Source: Actinoplanes sp. TBRC 11911
Lineage (GTDB): Bacteria; Actinomycetota; Actinomycetes; Mycobacteriales; Micromonosporaceae
Assembly: GCF_012933445.1 (NCBI RefSeq)
Contig: NZ_JABBNC010000037.1
Span: 41,822-105,821 of the forward strand
DNA: 64,000 nucleotides
Reading direction: 5' to 3'
Shown: one piece after another, positions 32,589 through 41,509 of the stretch
Layout: each line of letters begins with the position of its first letter
Numbering within the stretch: the first letter of the stretch is position 1
Notes under the pieces: model-generated
What the model was told of the DNA's origin: nothing
The model's input: the letters and a program-made list of their open reading frames with translations, nothing else
Database searches by the model: none
Translations under genes and position numbers: made by a program

Positions 32589-33931
32589 GCCATGCCTCCC
32601 TCGGCCGGCCGCGTGTTGAGGTGCGACTGGCTCTCCCGCACCGAAGGCAGCACGCCCCCGGCGGTGTAATAGCGCTGCCCGGCGATCAGCAACTCTTCCG
32701 CCGGGAACTTCGTGAGCACCTCGCAGCCCGACTCGGTCACCAGGATCTCCTCCTCGATGCGGGCCGCGCCCCAGCCGTCCGCCGCCGGCCAGTACGTCTC
32801 CAGCGCGAACACCTGCCCGGGCTCCAACGTCTCCGGGTTGTCGATCGACGTGAGCCGGCTGAAGATCGGGCGTTCCCAGATGCTCAGCCCGACGCCGTGG
32901 CCGTACTGCAGGCCAAACGCCGCCTCCTCGTCGGCGAACCCGAAGTCGGTCGCGTCGGGCCACACCGCGACGATGTCGGCCGTCGTCGCCCCGGGCTTGA
33001 CCAGGCTGATCGCGTTGTCGATGAGCTCCCGGCAGATCTTGTACGCGCCGCGCATGCCGGGCGACGCGCTGCCCACCGCGAAAGTGCGGTAGTAGCAGGT
33101 GCGGTAGCCCTGGTAGCTGTGCAGGATGTCGAAGAACGCCGGGTCGCCCGGGCGGATCAGGCGGTCCGAGAACATGTGCGGATGCGGCGAGCAGCGTTCG
33201 CCGGAGATCGCGTTGACCCCTTCGACGTGTTCCGAGCCGAGGTCGAACAGTGTCTTGCTGACCAGCCCCACGCACTCGTTCTCGCGGACCCCGGGTCGCA
33301 GGAACGTATACAGCTCCTCGTAGGCGGTGTCCACCATGGACGCGGCCTGGGTGAGCAGGCCGATCTCGTCGGCCGTCTTGACCCGCCGCGCCTGCAGGAA
33401 CTGCTGCTGGCCGTCGACCACCGGGAAACCGAGGCGCTGCAACGCTTCCAGCACCGGGGGCTCGATGATGTCGACCCCGATCGGCTGCCCGCTGAGACCG
33501 AAGTCGGCCATCACCCGGGCCACCTTGGCCGCCACGTCCTCGGCGCGGCCCGCGCCGGGGGAGATGGCGCCGCGCAGCGTGGAGATGCCGGCCCGCGATC
33601 CGTAGTGCTCACCGCGCCCGGCCGCCGCGTGCGGCTCGTCCAGCCACGGACTGTAGAGCTGGTGGTGGCGTGCCGCCGAGCCGAAGTCCCACAGCACCGG
33701 GTCGCCGCCGCGCGGCAGCAGCGCGAAGCGGATCAGCTTGTCCATTGCCCAGGTGCCGATGTGCGCCGACGTCATGTACCGGATGTTGTGGAAGTCGAAG
33801 GTCAGCAGCGCGCCCAGGTCGGACCGGTCCAGCTCAGCCTTGAGCTTGCGGACCCGCTCGTGCCGCAGCCGGCCGATGTCGAGCCGGTTCTCCCAGTCCA
33901 CCCCGGTCGTCCCGAAGGTCGCGATTGCCAT
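32585..33931 (-). CDS. M24-family pita-bread protein with altered metal site
   Basis: 448 residues from ATG 33931. Creatinase-type N-terminal domain (about 1-190) and a pita-bread C-terminal domain. Compared with aminopeptidase P/methionine aminopeptidase the first aspartate (FFDILHS), the GHG histidine (YGHGVGL), and both glutamates (FALETYW, RIEEEILV) are kept, but the second metal aspartate is replaced by cysteine (GYRTCYYRTF where SDxTRTF is usual) and the later HE histidine is tryptophan (SIWERP). It is therefore probably not a standard dimetal Xaa-Pro peptidase; other hydrolase or lyase activities exist in this fold (creatinase, DddP). Located between the VOC gene (5 bp) and the EboE-like gene (overlap). 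Confidence 0.85.
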   Translation of the reverse strand: MAIATFGTTGVDWENRLDIGRLRHERVRKLKAELDRSDLGALLTFDFHNIRYMTSAHIGTWAMDKLIRFALLPRGGDPVLWDFGSAARHHQLYSPWLDEPHAAAGRGEHYGSRAGISTLRGAISPGAGRAEDVAAKVARVMADFGLSGQPIGVDIIEPPVLEALQRLGFPVVDGQQQFLQARRVKTADEIGLLTQAASMVDTAYEELYTFLRPGVRENECVGLVSKTLFDLGSEHVEGVNAISGERCSPHPHMFSDRLIRPGDPAFFDILHSYQGYRTCYYRTFAVGSASPGMRGAYKICRELIDNAISLVKPGATTADIVAVWPDATDFGFADEEAAFGLQYGHGVGLSIWERPIFSRLTSIDNPETLEPGQVFALETYWPAADGWGAARIEEEILVTESGCEVLTKFPAEELLIAGQRYYTAGGVLPSVRESQSHLNTRPAEGGMA

Positions 33932-33936
33932 GGTCG

Positions 33937-34467
33937 TCACTCCTCGGTGAACAGGCTGAGAGCGGGGCGCGTGCGCAGGTATTCCGCGGCGTTGGCCTCG
34001 CGTTCGTCCTTGCGGTAGTAGGCGATCTCGACGAGTTCGAGGGTGAGCCCGTCCGGATCGCTGAAGTAGCACCAGCGCCAGCCGGCCAGCGGGCCGTCGT
34101 CGACCACGTTGACGTCCGAGTAGAACGTCACGCCGTTCTTCTCGAGCTCGGCCTTCGCCTCGTGGATGTCGGGCACCTTGAAGCAGATGTGGGCGGCGCC
34201 GAGGTGGTGGTTGGGAATCGGCGCCGTGCTCGTCGCCGGGCGGTTGGCGTACTCGATGAGCTCCATCGTGGAATGCGCGCCGACCCACAGACTCACCTGG
34301 CGCAGCTTGGCGTCCGGCACGCCGACACCCCGGGCCAGCGCCGGCCCGTCGAACCACGGCGTGGGCTCGTTGGCGAACGGCAGGCCGAGAATGTCGTGAT
34401 AGAAGTAGATTGATCGATCGAGGTCGGTGACGACCAGGCCGGCGTGGTGGATGGCGGTGAGCTCCAT
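33937..34467 (-). CDS. VOC (glyoxalase/dioxygenase fold) protein
   Basis: 176 residues from ATG 34467. Two paired beta-alpha-beta-beta-beta modules: ITAIHHAGLVVTDLDRS-type opening (seen as TAIHHAGLVVTDLDRSIYFY), a metal histidine in IHHAG, LGAAHICFKVPDIHEA with the second histidine, and DPDGLTLELVE with the glutamate. This matches metal-dependent VOC enzymes such as epimerases, glyoxalase I or ring-cleavage dioxygenases. Within the catabolic operon, 14 bp after the upstream dehydrogenase and 5 bp before the M24 gene. The reaction is unassigned. Confidence 0.88.
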   Translation of the reverse strand: MELTAIHHAGLVVTDLDRSIYFYHDILGLPFANEPTPWFDGPALARGVGVPDAKLRQVSLWVGAHSTMELIEYANRPATSTAPIPNHHLGAAHICFKVPDIHEAKAELEKNGVTFYSDVNVVDDGPLAGWRWCYFSDPDGLTLELVEIAYYRKDEREANAAEYLRTRPALSLFTEE

Positions 34468-34481
34468 GCGGGTACGCCTCC

Positions 34482-35552
34482 TCAGGCGTTCAGGGTCGGT
34501 GAGGCGAGGACCTTCAGCTGGTCGCCGCGCGGGTCGACGAGCACGTCGAAGCCTTTGGTGACGACGTCCGGCAGCGCGATACGGGCGGTGACCGCCCGCG
34601 CCACGGGGTACTTGCCGGATGCGATCAGCCGGATGATCCGCGGCCAGTCGGTGATCAGATAGCACCAGCTGCCGACCAGCGTGACGTCCTTCGCCGACAG
34701 CGTCATCGCGTCGAGGGTGGCGGGCCGGGTGTGCAGCCCGGTCTGCACGATCGAGCCGCGGCTGCGCACGCTGGTCAGCGCGGTGGCCAGACCGGGCGTC
34801 GAGCCGGAGCATTCGGCCACGACGTCGACGCCGAGCCCGTCGGTCAGCTCGGCGATCGCGTCGTCGAAGCCCGCGCCGGTCGGGTCGAGCACCGGCCCGA
34901 CGTCGAGGTCGCGGGCCAGCGCGGCGCGGTTGGGGTTGGGCTCGGCGATGACGACGGTGGCCGCCCCGACCGCGTTGGCGTACAGCGCGGAGAGCACCCC
35001 GATCGGGCCGGCACCGGTCACCAGCACGACGTCTCCGCCGTGCACACCGGCGCGGTCGACGCCGTACGCGGCCACGCTGGCAGGCTCGACAACCGCACCC
35101 TCGACGTCCGAGACCGCGTCCGGCAGCTTCGCGACCTGGTAGTCCTTGAGCACCGCGTACTGGGCGAGCCCGCCGGTCTCGGCGCTGAGACCGGTGCACG
35201 CGAACCGCACGCACAGATGCCCGAGCCCGCGCCGGCAGTAGGCGCACCGCCCGCAGACGATCGCCGGCATCACCGCGACCCGGTCGCCGGCCGCCACCCC
35301 GGTCACCTCCGGTCCCGCCTCGACGACCCGGGCCGAGAACTCGTGGCCCAGCGTCTGCGGCAGCGTCACCCCGGTGAGCGGGTGCGGGGTCACCGACGTG
35401 ACGATCGGCCCGACCAGGTATTCGTGGAGGTCGGTGCCGCAGATGCCGCACCAGGCCACCTCGACCAGCACCTCGTCGGGCGACTTGGGCGCGGGGATGT
35501 CGGCGGTCTCCAGGCGGATGTCGCCCTTGTCGTGGAAGCGAGCTGCCAGCAC
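34482..35552 (-). CDS. zinc-dependent alcohol/polyol dehydrogenase
   Basis: 356 residues from GTG 35552 (CTGAGGACC upstream). Medium-chain dehydrogenase: catalytic zinc cysteine in WCGICGTDLHEY, GHEFSA histidine-glutamate, structural-zinc cysteines in CGRCAYCRRGLGHLC, nucleotide-binding VTGAGPIGVLSALYANAVG. The long insert between the catalytic cysteine and GHE resembles butanediol/threonine-type dehydrogenases. It follows the ABC fusion gene by 31 bp and is similar in layout to the dehydrogenase at 40420. Confidence 0.9.
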   Translation of the reverse strand: MLAARFHDKGDIRLETADIPAPKSPDEVLVEVAWCGICGTDLHEYLVGPIVTSVTPHPLTGVTLPQTLGHEFSARVVEAGPEVTGVAAGDRVAVMPAIVCGRCAYCRRGLGHLCVRFACTGLSAETGGLAQYAVLKDYQVAKLPDAVSDVEGAVVEPASVAAYGVDRAGVHGGDVVLVTGAGPIGVLSALYANAVGAATVVIAEPNPNRAALARDLDVGPVLDPTGAGFDDAIAELTDGLGVDVVAECSGSTPGLATALTSVRSRGSIVQTGLHTRPATLDAMTLSAKDVTLVGSWCYLITDWPRIIRLIASGKYPVARAVTARIALPDVVTKGFDVLVDPRGDQLKVLASPTLNA

Positions 35553-35583
35553 GGTCCTCAGCCTTTCGAGACGGTTTCGGGGG

Positions 35584-38082
35584 TCAGAGCGGCGATCGGC
35601 CGGCGCCACGGACGCGGCTGTAGACGACGGCGGCGACCACGACCAGGGCGCCCTGGAAGAAGTACTGCCACGTCTGGGTCAGGTCGAGGAACACCGTCGC
35701 GTTGAGTACCTGGACGATCAGGCCGGCGCCGAGCAGCGTGCCGATGAAGGTGCCGCGCCCGCCGAGGAGGCTGGTGCCGCCCAGGATGACCGCGGTGATG
35801 CTGCTCAGCGTGTACCCCACGCCCTGCGCCGGATCGCCGATGCCGAGCTGGGCGAGCAGCACGATCGCGCCGAGGAAGACCAGGGCGGAACAGGCCATGT
35901 ACGCCCCGATCACCGTTCCCGTGACCTTGACGGCGACCCGGCGTGCCGACTCCTCGCTCGATCCGACAGCGCGCACCCGCAGCCCGACACGACTGCGGCG
36001 CAGCCCGAACTCGAGCGCGACCGCCACCAGCACCATCACCACGAAGCTCAGCGGCACCGGTCCGACCTGCGTGGTGACGACGCCGGTGACGCCGCTGCCG
36101 ATGTTGCCGCCGGGGGAGTCGCGCAGCAGGAAACTCAGGCCCTGCAAGGCGATGTACGTGGCCAGCGTGGCGGCGACCGGGGTGAATTTGGCGTACCGGA
36201 TGAGCGTGCCGTTCACGGCGCCGGTGCCCGCCCCGGTCAGGAGCATCAGCAGCAGCCCGACAACCGCGGCCGCCGCCGATCGGCCGTCGTTGAGGAAGAA
36301 CGACCCGACCACGACCATGAAGCCGGCCAGTGGTCCGACGGACAGGTCGATGCCGCCGACCAGCAACGCGACCGTCTGGCCGAGCGCGATGAAGCCGAGT
36401 GCGGCGCAGGACGTCATCACAGACGTGATGTTGAACGCGGACAGATAGCGGTCGTTGGTGGCGTAGACGTACGCGCCGAGACCGAGCATCACCAGCGCCA
36501 GGATGATGACCGGTGCGTAGTCGCCGAGCAGGAACCGGCGCAGCCGCGTGGAACCGTGCCCGGCCGCGGCCTCCTCGCGACGGTGCCCGGTGGCCCGCAC
36601 CGCGGCGTGGATCAGCGCCTCCTCGGTGATCGCGTCGCCCTCGACGGTCTGCACCACCGCGCCGCGCGACATCACGACCACCCGGTCGCAGAGCCCTTCC
36701 AGCTCTTTCGCGTCGGACGAGGCGATGACCACCGGGACGCCCTCGGCCGCGATCTCCCGCAGGATGCGGTAGATCTCCGAGCGGGCACCCACGTCGACGC
36801 CCTGCGTGGGATCGTCGGCGACCAGGATCGCGGGCGCCGACAGCAGCGCGCGGGCCAGCACGACCTTCTGCTGGTTGCCGCCGGACAACGCGGAGATCAT
36901 GGTCTGCTGCGACGGCGTCTTCACGGCCAGCGACCGCAACTGGCCGGCCACCGCTTCGGCCTCGTCCCGCGAGCTGAGCAGCGGCCCGCGGGTGAACAGC
37001 CGCAGCGCGGACAGCGCCGCGTTCTCCCGGACCGAGAGCGACATCATCAGGCCCTCGCGATGCCGGTCGGCCGGCAGATAGCCGCATCGATGCCGTAACC
37101 GCTTCGACCCGTACGCCTCCGGCCCGATCCCGACCGTCCCGGAGAACGGCTCGAGCCCGGCCAGCGCCCGCAACAGCGCGCTCTGCCCGTTGCCGGCGAT
37201 CCCGGAGATGCCGATGATCTCGCCGCGCCGGGCGGTGAACGAGACGTCGTGGAAACCGCGGCCGGACAGCCCCTCGACGACGATCGCCGGCTCGTCCTTG
37301 TCGTCGGTGGTGACCTTCGGCGGGAACGTGGAGTCGAGCTTGCGGCCGACGATCAGGGCGAGCAGCTCGTCGTCGGAGATGTCGGCGGTCTCGCCGCCGC
37401 CGCGCACCGTGCCGTCGCGGAGCACGGTGACCCGGTTGGCGAGCGCCCGGACCTCGGCCAGCCGGTGCGTGATGTAGACGACCGCCGTCCCGCCGGCCGC
37501 CACCGCCCGGACCCGGTCGAACAGCAGATTGACCGACTCGGGACCGAGCGGCGCGGTCGGCTCGTCCAGGATCAGCAGGGACGGCTCGACCACCAGGGCC
37601 TTGGCCAGCTCGAGCAGGTGTTTCTGGGCGATGCTGAGTGACTCCACCCGGTCCTGCAGGTGGGCGGCGCACCCGACGTCGGCCAGCATGGCCCGCATCG
37701 TCTTCTCGACGTCGCCGTCGCGGCGCAGCACGGCGGCCGGGACGGCGACCCGGATGTTCTCGCCGACCGTCATGTCCGGCATCACCGCGGGGTGCTGGTG
37801 CACGATCGCGATCCCCAGCGCGCGGGCCTGCGCCGGGGTGAGGTGGTCGTAGGTGTTCTCGCCGACCGCTATCGAACCGGCGTCCGGCGTCACGGCGCCG
37901 GCCGCCACGCCCATCAGCGTGGACTTGCCGGCGCCGTTCTCGCCGAGCAACGCGTGCACCTCACCGGGCCGGATGGTCAGGTCGACGCCGGTCAGCGCCG
38001 CCACCCCGTCGTAGTTCTTGGTGATGCCGGTGAGCGTCATCGTCGCCGGCACCACCGCCACCGTGGTCTGCTCGTTCACCAT
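35584..38082 (-). CDS. sugar ABC transporter: fused double ATPase and permease (RbsA-RbsC type)
   Basis: 832 residues. Residues about 15-235: first ATPase with Walker A LLGENGAGKST, a degenerate signature LSIAQKHLLELA and Walker B LLILDEPTAPL. Residues about 255-495: second ATPase with degenerate Walker A GIAGNGQSAL, good signature LSGGNQQKVVLARAL and a Walker B whose catalytic glutamate is aspartate (VADDPTQGVDVG). Residues about 525-832: ribose-type permease with about nine helices and the motif VALLVGGIDLSVG. In most bacteria the ATPase (about 500) and permease (about 330) are separate proteins; here they are one reading frame. A second, separate permease lies upstream in the same operon, so the complex could be a heterodimeric channel. 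Confidence 0.92.
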   Translation of the reverse strand: MVNEQTTVAVVPATMTLTGITKNYDGVAALTGVDLTIRPGEVHALLGENGAGKSTLMGVAAGAVTPDAGSIAVGENTYDHLTPAQARALGIAIVHQHPAVMPDMTVGENIRVAVPAAVLRRDGDVEKTMRAMLADVGCAAHLQDRVESLSIAQKHLLELAKALVVEPSLLILDEPTAPLGPESVNLLFDRVRAVAAGGTAVVYITHRLAEVRALANRVTVLRDGTVRGGGETADISDDELLALIVGRKLDSTFPPKVTTDDKDEPAIVVEGLSGRGFHDVSFTARRGEIIGISGIAGNGQSALLRALAGLEPFSGTVGIGPEAYGSKRLRHRCGYLPADRHREGLMMSLSVRENAALSALRLFTRGPLLSSRDEAEAVAGQLRSLAVKTPSQQTMISALSGGNQQKVVLARALLSAPAILVADDPTQGVDVGARSEIYRILREIAAEGVPVVIASSDAKELEGLCDRVVVMSRGAVVQTVEGDAITEEALIHAAVRATGHRREEAAAGHGSTRLRRFLLGDYAPVIILALVMLGLGAYVYATNDRYLSAFNITSVMTSCAALGFIALGQTVALLVGGIDLSVGPLAGFMVVVGSFFLNDGRSAAAAVVGLLLMLLTGAGTGAVNGTLIRYAKFTPVAATLATYIALQGLSFLLRDSPGGNIGSGVTGVVTTQVGPVPLSFVVMVLVAVALEFGLRRSRVGLRVRAVGSSEESARRVAVKVTGTVIGAYMACSALVFLGAIVLLAQLGIGDPAQGVGYTLSSITAVILGGTSLLGGRGTFIGTLLGAGLIVQVLNATVFLDLTQTWQYFFQGALVVVAAVVYSRVRGAGRSPL

Positions 38083-38108
38083 CGGTCCTTTGCTGACGAA
38101 GGGACGGC

Positions 38109-39221
38109 CTACTTCTTGAACAGCGCGGCCTGCGCGGGACCGGGCAGCTCGGCGGAGAGATAGACGTCGCCGGGCAGGCCGCGGTCACAGGTCACCTGGT
38201 GCGGCTGGCCGGTCACCGAGTCCTCGAACGGTGGCGCCTTGAACTCGGTGTCCTGCGGCGCGGTGCCGCCGGTCGCCTTGGCGATGGCCCACTGCATGGC
38301 GAGCCGGGCATTGTCGTTGCCGGTGGCCACGGTGAACATCTTGAAGTCCGGGTTCTTGGCCTTGTTGTCCTGGTAGAAGCAGGACAGGACGTTGCCGTCG
38401 GAGGTGACCAGCGCCGGGATCGAGCGCCCGCTCTTGCCGAACTCGGGCAGCGCGCCGACGAGCGACGGCCCGAAGTCGGAGACGACCACGTCGATCTTCG
38501 GGTATTTGGCGATGGCGGCCGATAGCACCTGCTGGGTCAGCGACGGATCCCAGTTCGTCACCTCGAACGGCTGCTGCCCGATGAACTTGTACTTGCCGGT
38601 CGGGTCGAGGACCTCGCGCATCGCCTTGAGCTCGGTGAGGCCCTGGCTGTTACCGGCCGGGCCGGACAGGAAGAGCACGTTGCCGCCGTTGGGCAGGTTC
38701 TTGACGATCCAGTTCGCCCAGTTCTTGCCGTCGTTCGCGAAGTCGGCGCCGATCCACTCGGTGTAGTCGGTGCCGGCCTTGCCGCCCGGGTCCACGCGGT
38801 ACGGCACGGTCACCACACCGGCCTTGTACGCGCTGCGCAGCGCCGGCAGCACCGCGCTGCTGGCGTCGGGGAAGACCACCAGCGCGTTGACGCCCTTGGC
38901 GACCATGCCCTGGATGTCGGAGATGGCCTTCTGCACGTTGCCCTGGCCGTCGGCGTAGCTGAAACTCGTCACGCTCGGGCACTTGGCCGCCTCGGCCTTG
39001 GCCGACGCGGTGGTGACCAGGCGCCAGCTGTTGCCGCCGAACCCGTCGGTGAGGCCGAGGCTGATCTTCTTGGTCCCGCACCACGGCGGGGCGCCGGCGA
39101 GCGGTTTGCCCTCGCTCCCGACCGAGTCCGAGTTGGAGTTGGCGTTGCTGCACGCGGAGGCCAGCAGTATCAGGGCACCGGCGGCGGCCGTGAGCCGTAG
39201 ACCGGACGAGAACTTTGACAT
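38109..39221 (-). CDS. sugar-type ABC substrate-binding lipoprotein
   Basis: 370 residues. Lipoprotein signal TAAAGALILLASACSN with lipobox LASAC (cysteine at about residue 23). Periplasmic-binding-protein type I fold (Peripla_BP_4): ISLGLTDGFGGNSWR, GMVAKGVNALVVFPDAS, VVSDFGPSLVGALPEF. Carries an unusual number of cysteines for the family (about 5), possibly disulphides. Between the separate permease and the ABC fusion gene, 26 bp before the latter. The ligand is likely a sugar, cyclitol or related polyol. Confidence 0.9.
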   Translation of the reverse strand: MSKFSSGLRLTAAAGALILLASACSNANSNSDSVGSEGKPLAGAPPWCGTKKISLGLTDGFGGNSWRLVTTASAKAEAAKCPSVTSFSYADGQGNVQKAISDIQGMVAKGVNALVVFPDASSAVLPALRSAYKAGVVTVPYRVDPGGKAGTDYTEWIGADFANDGKNWANWIVKNLPNGGNVLFLSGPAGNSQGLTELKAMREVLDPTGKYKFIGQQPFEVTNWDPSLTQQVLSAAIAKYPKIDVVVSDFGPSLVGALPEFGKSGRSIPALVTSDGNVLSCFYQDNKAKNPDFKMFTVATGNDNARLAMQWAIAKATGGTAPQDTEFKAPPFEDSVTGQPHQVTCDRGLPGDVYLSAELPGPAQAALFKK

Positions 39222-39299
39222 GGGAACGCGCCCTCCTTGCAGACGACGTGGAGATCTCAGATCGGGGGTGCCGGTGAAGATCGGCGGGGGTGGCGCGGG

Positions 39300-40301
39300 C
39301 TAGGCCGACGCCGGGAGCGCCCTGCTCCGATGTCGCGATCGGAGGCGCTTCCAGTTGATGGTGTAAAGCGCGACGCCGACCGTGAGGGCCGCGGCCTGCA
39401 CGAGCGTCTGCACCGCGTACGTGTCGCCACGCGCCAGCACGTACTGCTGAAGTTGGGTCAGGAAGAGCGCGGCCAGGGCACTCGCCACGAGACTGCCGCG
39501 ACCGCCGAGCAGGGAGGTGCCGCCGAGCACGACGGCGGCCACCGACGCGAGGACGTAGCTGTCGCCCTCGTACGCCGTGGGTTTGTTGACGATCCCGGCC
39601 AGCAGGAAGCCGGCCAGCCAGTAGAGCAGTGTCGCGCCGACGTAGGCGCCGCCGCGGAAACGGTCCACCTTGAGCCCGCTCGCCCACGCCGCGAGCGCGC
39701 TGGCGCCGACCGCCTCGAACCGGCGCCCGGCCACCGTCTTCTTGATGACGACCGTGGTGATGGCGGTGGCCAGGACCGCGAAGTAGACAGCGTTCGGGAT
39801 GCCGAGCGTGCTCCCGCCGGCGACCCGGGCCATCAGGCTCGTGGTCTCCCGCGGCGTTCCGCCGGAGACCCCCAGCACGGCCGCGTAGAGCAGCGCGTTG
39901 GTGCCCAGCGTGGCCACGATCGCGTTGAGCCCGAAACGCCCGACCAGAATGCCGTTGAGCAGCCCGGCCGCGATCGCGGCGGCCAGCGCGAGCGCCGCCG
40001 CCGGGAGCACCCGGGCGTTGTCGCCGTACGCCTCGTGCGTGATGATCACGACGGTCAGCGAGATGGTGCCGGCGATCGAGAGGTCGATCCCGCCCTGCAT
40101 GACCACCAGCGTCTGGCCGAGCGCCGCGATCGCGAGCACCGACGCGAACGGCAGCATGCCGAGCAGCGCGCCGTGGCTCATGCTGCTGGGCGCGGTCAGC
40201 CACCCCAGGACGGCCAGGCCGACCAGTGCGATGAGGACGGTGACCAGGCCGCGGGAGATCGTGCGGCGGGAATTCGCCGTGGCGTCGGAAGAACTGGTCA
40301 T
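39300..40301 (-). CDS. sugar-type ABC permease (RbsC family)
   Basis: 333 residues from ATG 40301 (GGGGGTC upstream). About nine membrane helices, with the diagnostic motif TLVVMQGGIDLSIAGTISL and VVLGGTSLLGGRGS near the end. First gene of the importer set, with a sigma70-like promoter at 40350-40378 in front. Works with the lipoprotein and the ATPase-permease fusion downstream. Confidence 0.92.
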   Translation of the reverse strand: MTSSSDATANSRRTISRGLVTVLIALVGLAVLGWLTAPSSMSHGALLGMLPFASVLAIAALGQTLVVMQGGIDLSIAGTISLTVVIITHEAYGDNARVLPAAALALAAAIAAGLLNGILVGRFGLNAIVATLGTNALLYAAVLGVSGGTPRETTSLMARVAGGSTLGIPNAVYFAVLATAITTVVIKKTVAGRRFEAVGASALAAWASGLKVDRFRGGAYVGATLLYWLAGFLLAGIVNKPTAYEGDSYVLASVAAVVLGGTSLLGGRGSLVASALAALFLTQLQQYVLARGDTYAVQTLVQAAALTVGVALYTINWKRLRSRHRSRALPASA

Positions 40302-40349
40302 GTGACCCCCCTCGATCCACTGCGGCTGACGGGTCGAACGTTGCGCCTG

Positions 40350-40378
40350 ACTTTACAAACTGGCCCCGCTGTTCACAA
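40350..40378 (-). promoter_or_regulatory. sigma70-type promoter for the sugar ABC genes
   Basis: On the minus strand TTGTGA (40378-40373) and TAAAGT (40355-40350) are separated by exactly 17 bp, about 48 bp before the permease start. So the importer genes can be transcribed independently of the dehydrogenases upstream. Confidence 0.6.
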
Positions 40379-40419
40379 TAGGTTGACACCTGCGGGCTGA
40401 AGAATCTGAGCTTGCCTGC

Positions 40420-41496
40420 TCAAACCCGATGTGGCGGCCGTCCAGTGACACTGAACGGGCTCACCAGCACCTTGCCGGACACCGTGCCGGCGGCCAGCGG
40501 GTCCAGGGCCTCGCTCACCACCCGTTCCAGCGGCACGACGCGCCCGACCAGCTCGTCCGCGAGCGGGCGGGCGCGCAGCAGCTCCAGGGCGCGGGGCAGG
40601 TCGCTGTCGCACACGTGCGCGACGGTGGTGCGGACGGTCACCTCGCGCAGCACGAGATCGGCCAGCGCGAGACTCTGCGGCGCCTGCACCAGCCCGACCA
40701 GCAGGACGGTGCCGCCCATGGCGACGAGGTGGGCGGCGCGCTGGGCAGCCCCCGGCACGCCGGAGCTCTCGATGACCACGTCCGCTCCCCGGGGCACGAG
40801 GTCGCGTACGGGATCCTCGGAATTCGCCGGATCCACCAGCAGGGTCTCGGTCGCGCCGAGCCGCTCGGCGGCGGCCAGCCGGCCGGAATCCACGTCCACC
40901 GCGATCACCCGGCCGTCGTGCCCGGCCAGCCCGGCCAGGATGAACGACCCGATCGCGCCGGCCCCGAGCAGTACCACCGTGTCACCCGGCCGGACGCCGG
41001 AACGGTCGACCGCGTGCAGCCCGACGGCCAGGGGCTGGGCGAGCGCGGCGTCGAGACCGGCACACCCGTCCGGGATCTCGCGCAGCGTGGCCGCCGGCAC
41101 GGCGACGTAGTCGGCCAGCGCGCCATGCGTGCTCAAGCCGAGCGTGTAGTAGCGCTCGCACAGGTTGGTGCGGCCGCGCAGGCACCGCGGGCAGATGCCG
41201 CAGGAGACGCCGGCTCCGCTGGCCACCAGACGTCCGCGCCACCGCTCGGCCCCGGGACCGGCGTCCACCACCTCGCCGACGAACTCGTGGCCCAGGATCG
41301 TCGGGCCGAGGTGGCCGCTGCCCGGATGCCGGGTGGTCAGCGGGACCATCATCGGCCCCTTGGTGTATTCGGTGACGTCGGTGCCGCACAACCCGTTGTA
41401 CGCGACCGCGAGCACCACCGTGCCCGGCCCGGCGGCCGGCTCGGCGTACTCCTCGATCCGCAGGTCGCCCGGCGCGTGCAGGACGGCAGCGCGCAT
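40420..41496 (-). CDS. zinc-dependent alcohol/polyol dehydrogenase
   Basis: 358 residues. Catalytic cysteine in YNGLCGTDVTEY, GHEFVGEV, structural-zinc cysteines CGICPRCLRGRTNLC, Rossmann motif LLGAGAIGSFILAG. Same architecture and insert (GPMMVPLTTRHPGSG) as the dehydrogenase at 34482, so probably paralogues acting on related polyols. 13 bp after the preceding dehydrogenase on the same strand. Confidence 0.9.
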   Translation of the reverse strand: MRAAVLHAPGDLRIEEYAEPAAGPGTVVLAVAYNGLCGTDVTEYTKGPMMVPLTTRHPGSGHLGPTILGHEFVGEVVDAGPGAERWRGRLVASGAGVSCGICPRCLRGRTNLCERYYTLGLSTHGALADYVAVPAATLREIPDGCAGLDAALAQPLAVGLHAVDRSGVRPGDTVVLLGAGAIGSFILAGLAGHDGRVIAVDVDSGRLAAAERLGATETLLVDPANSEDPVRDLVPRGADVVIESSGVPGAAQRAAHLVAMGGTVLLVGLVQAPQSLALADLVLREVTVRTTVAHVCDSDLPRALELLRARPLADELVGRVVPLERVVSEALDPLAAGTVSGKVLVSPFSVTGRPPHRV

Positions 41497-41509
41497 CCCA
41501 GCCTCCGCT

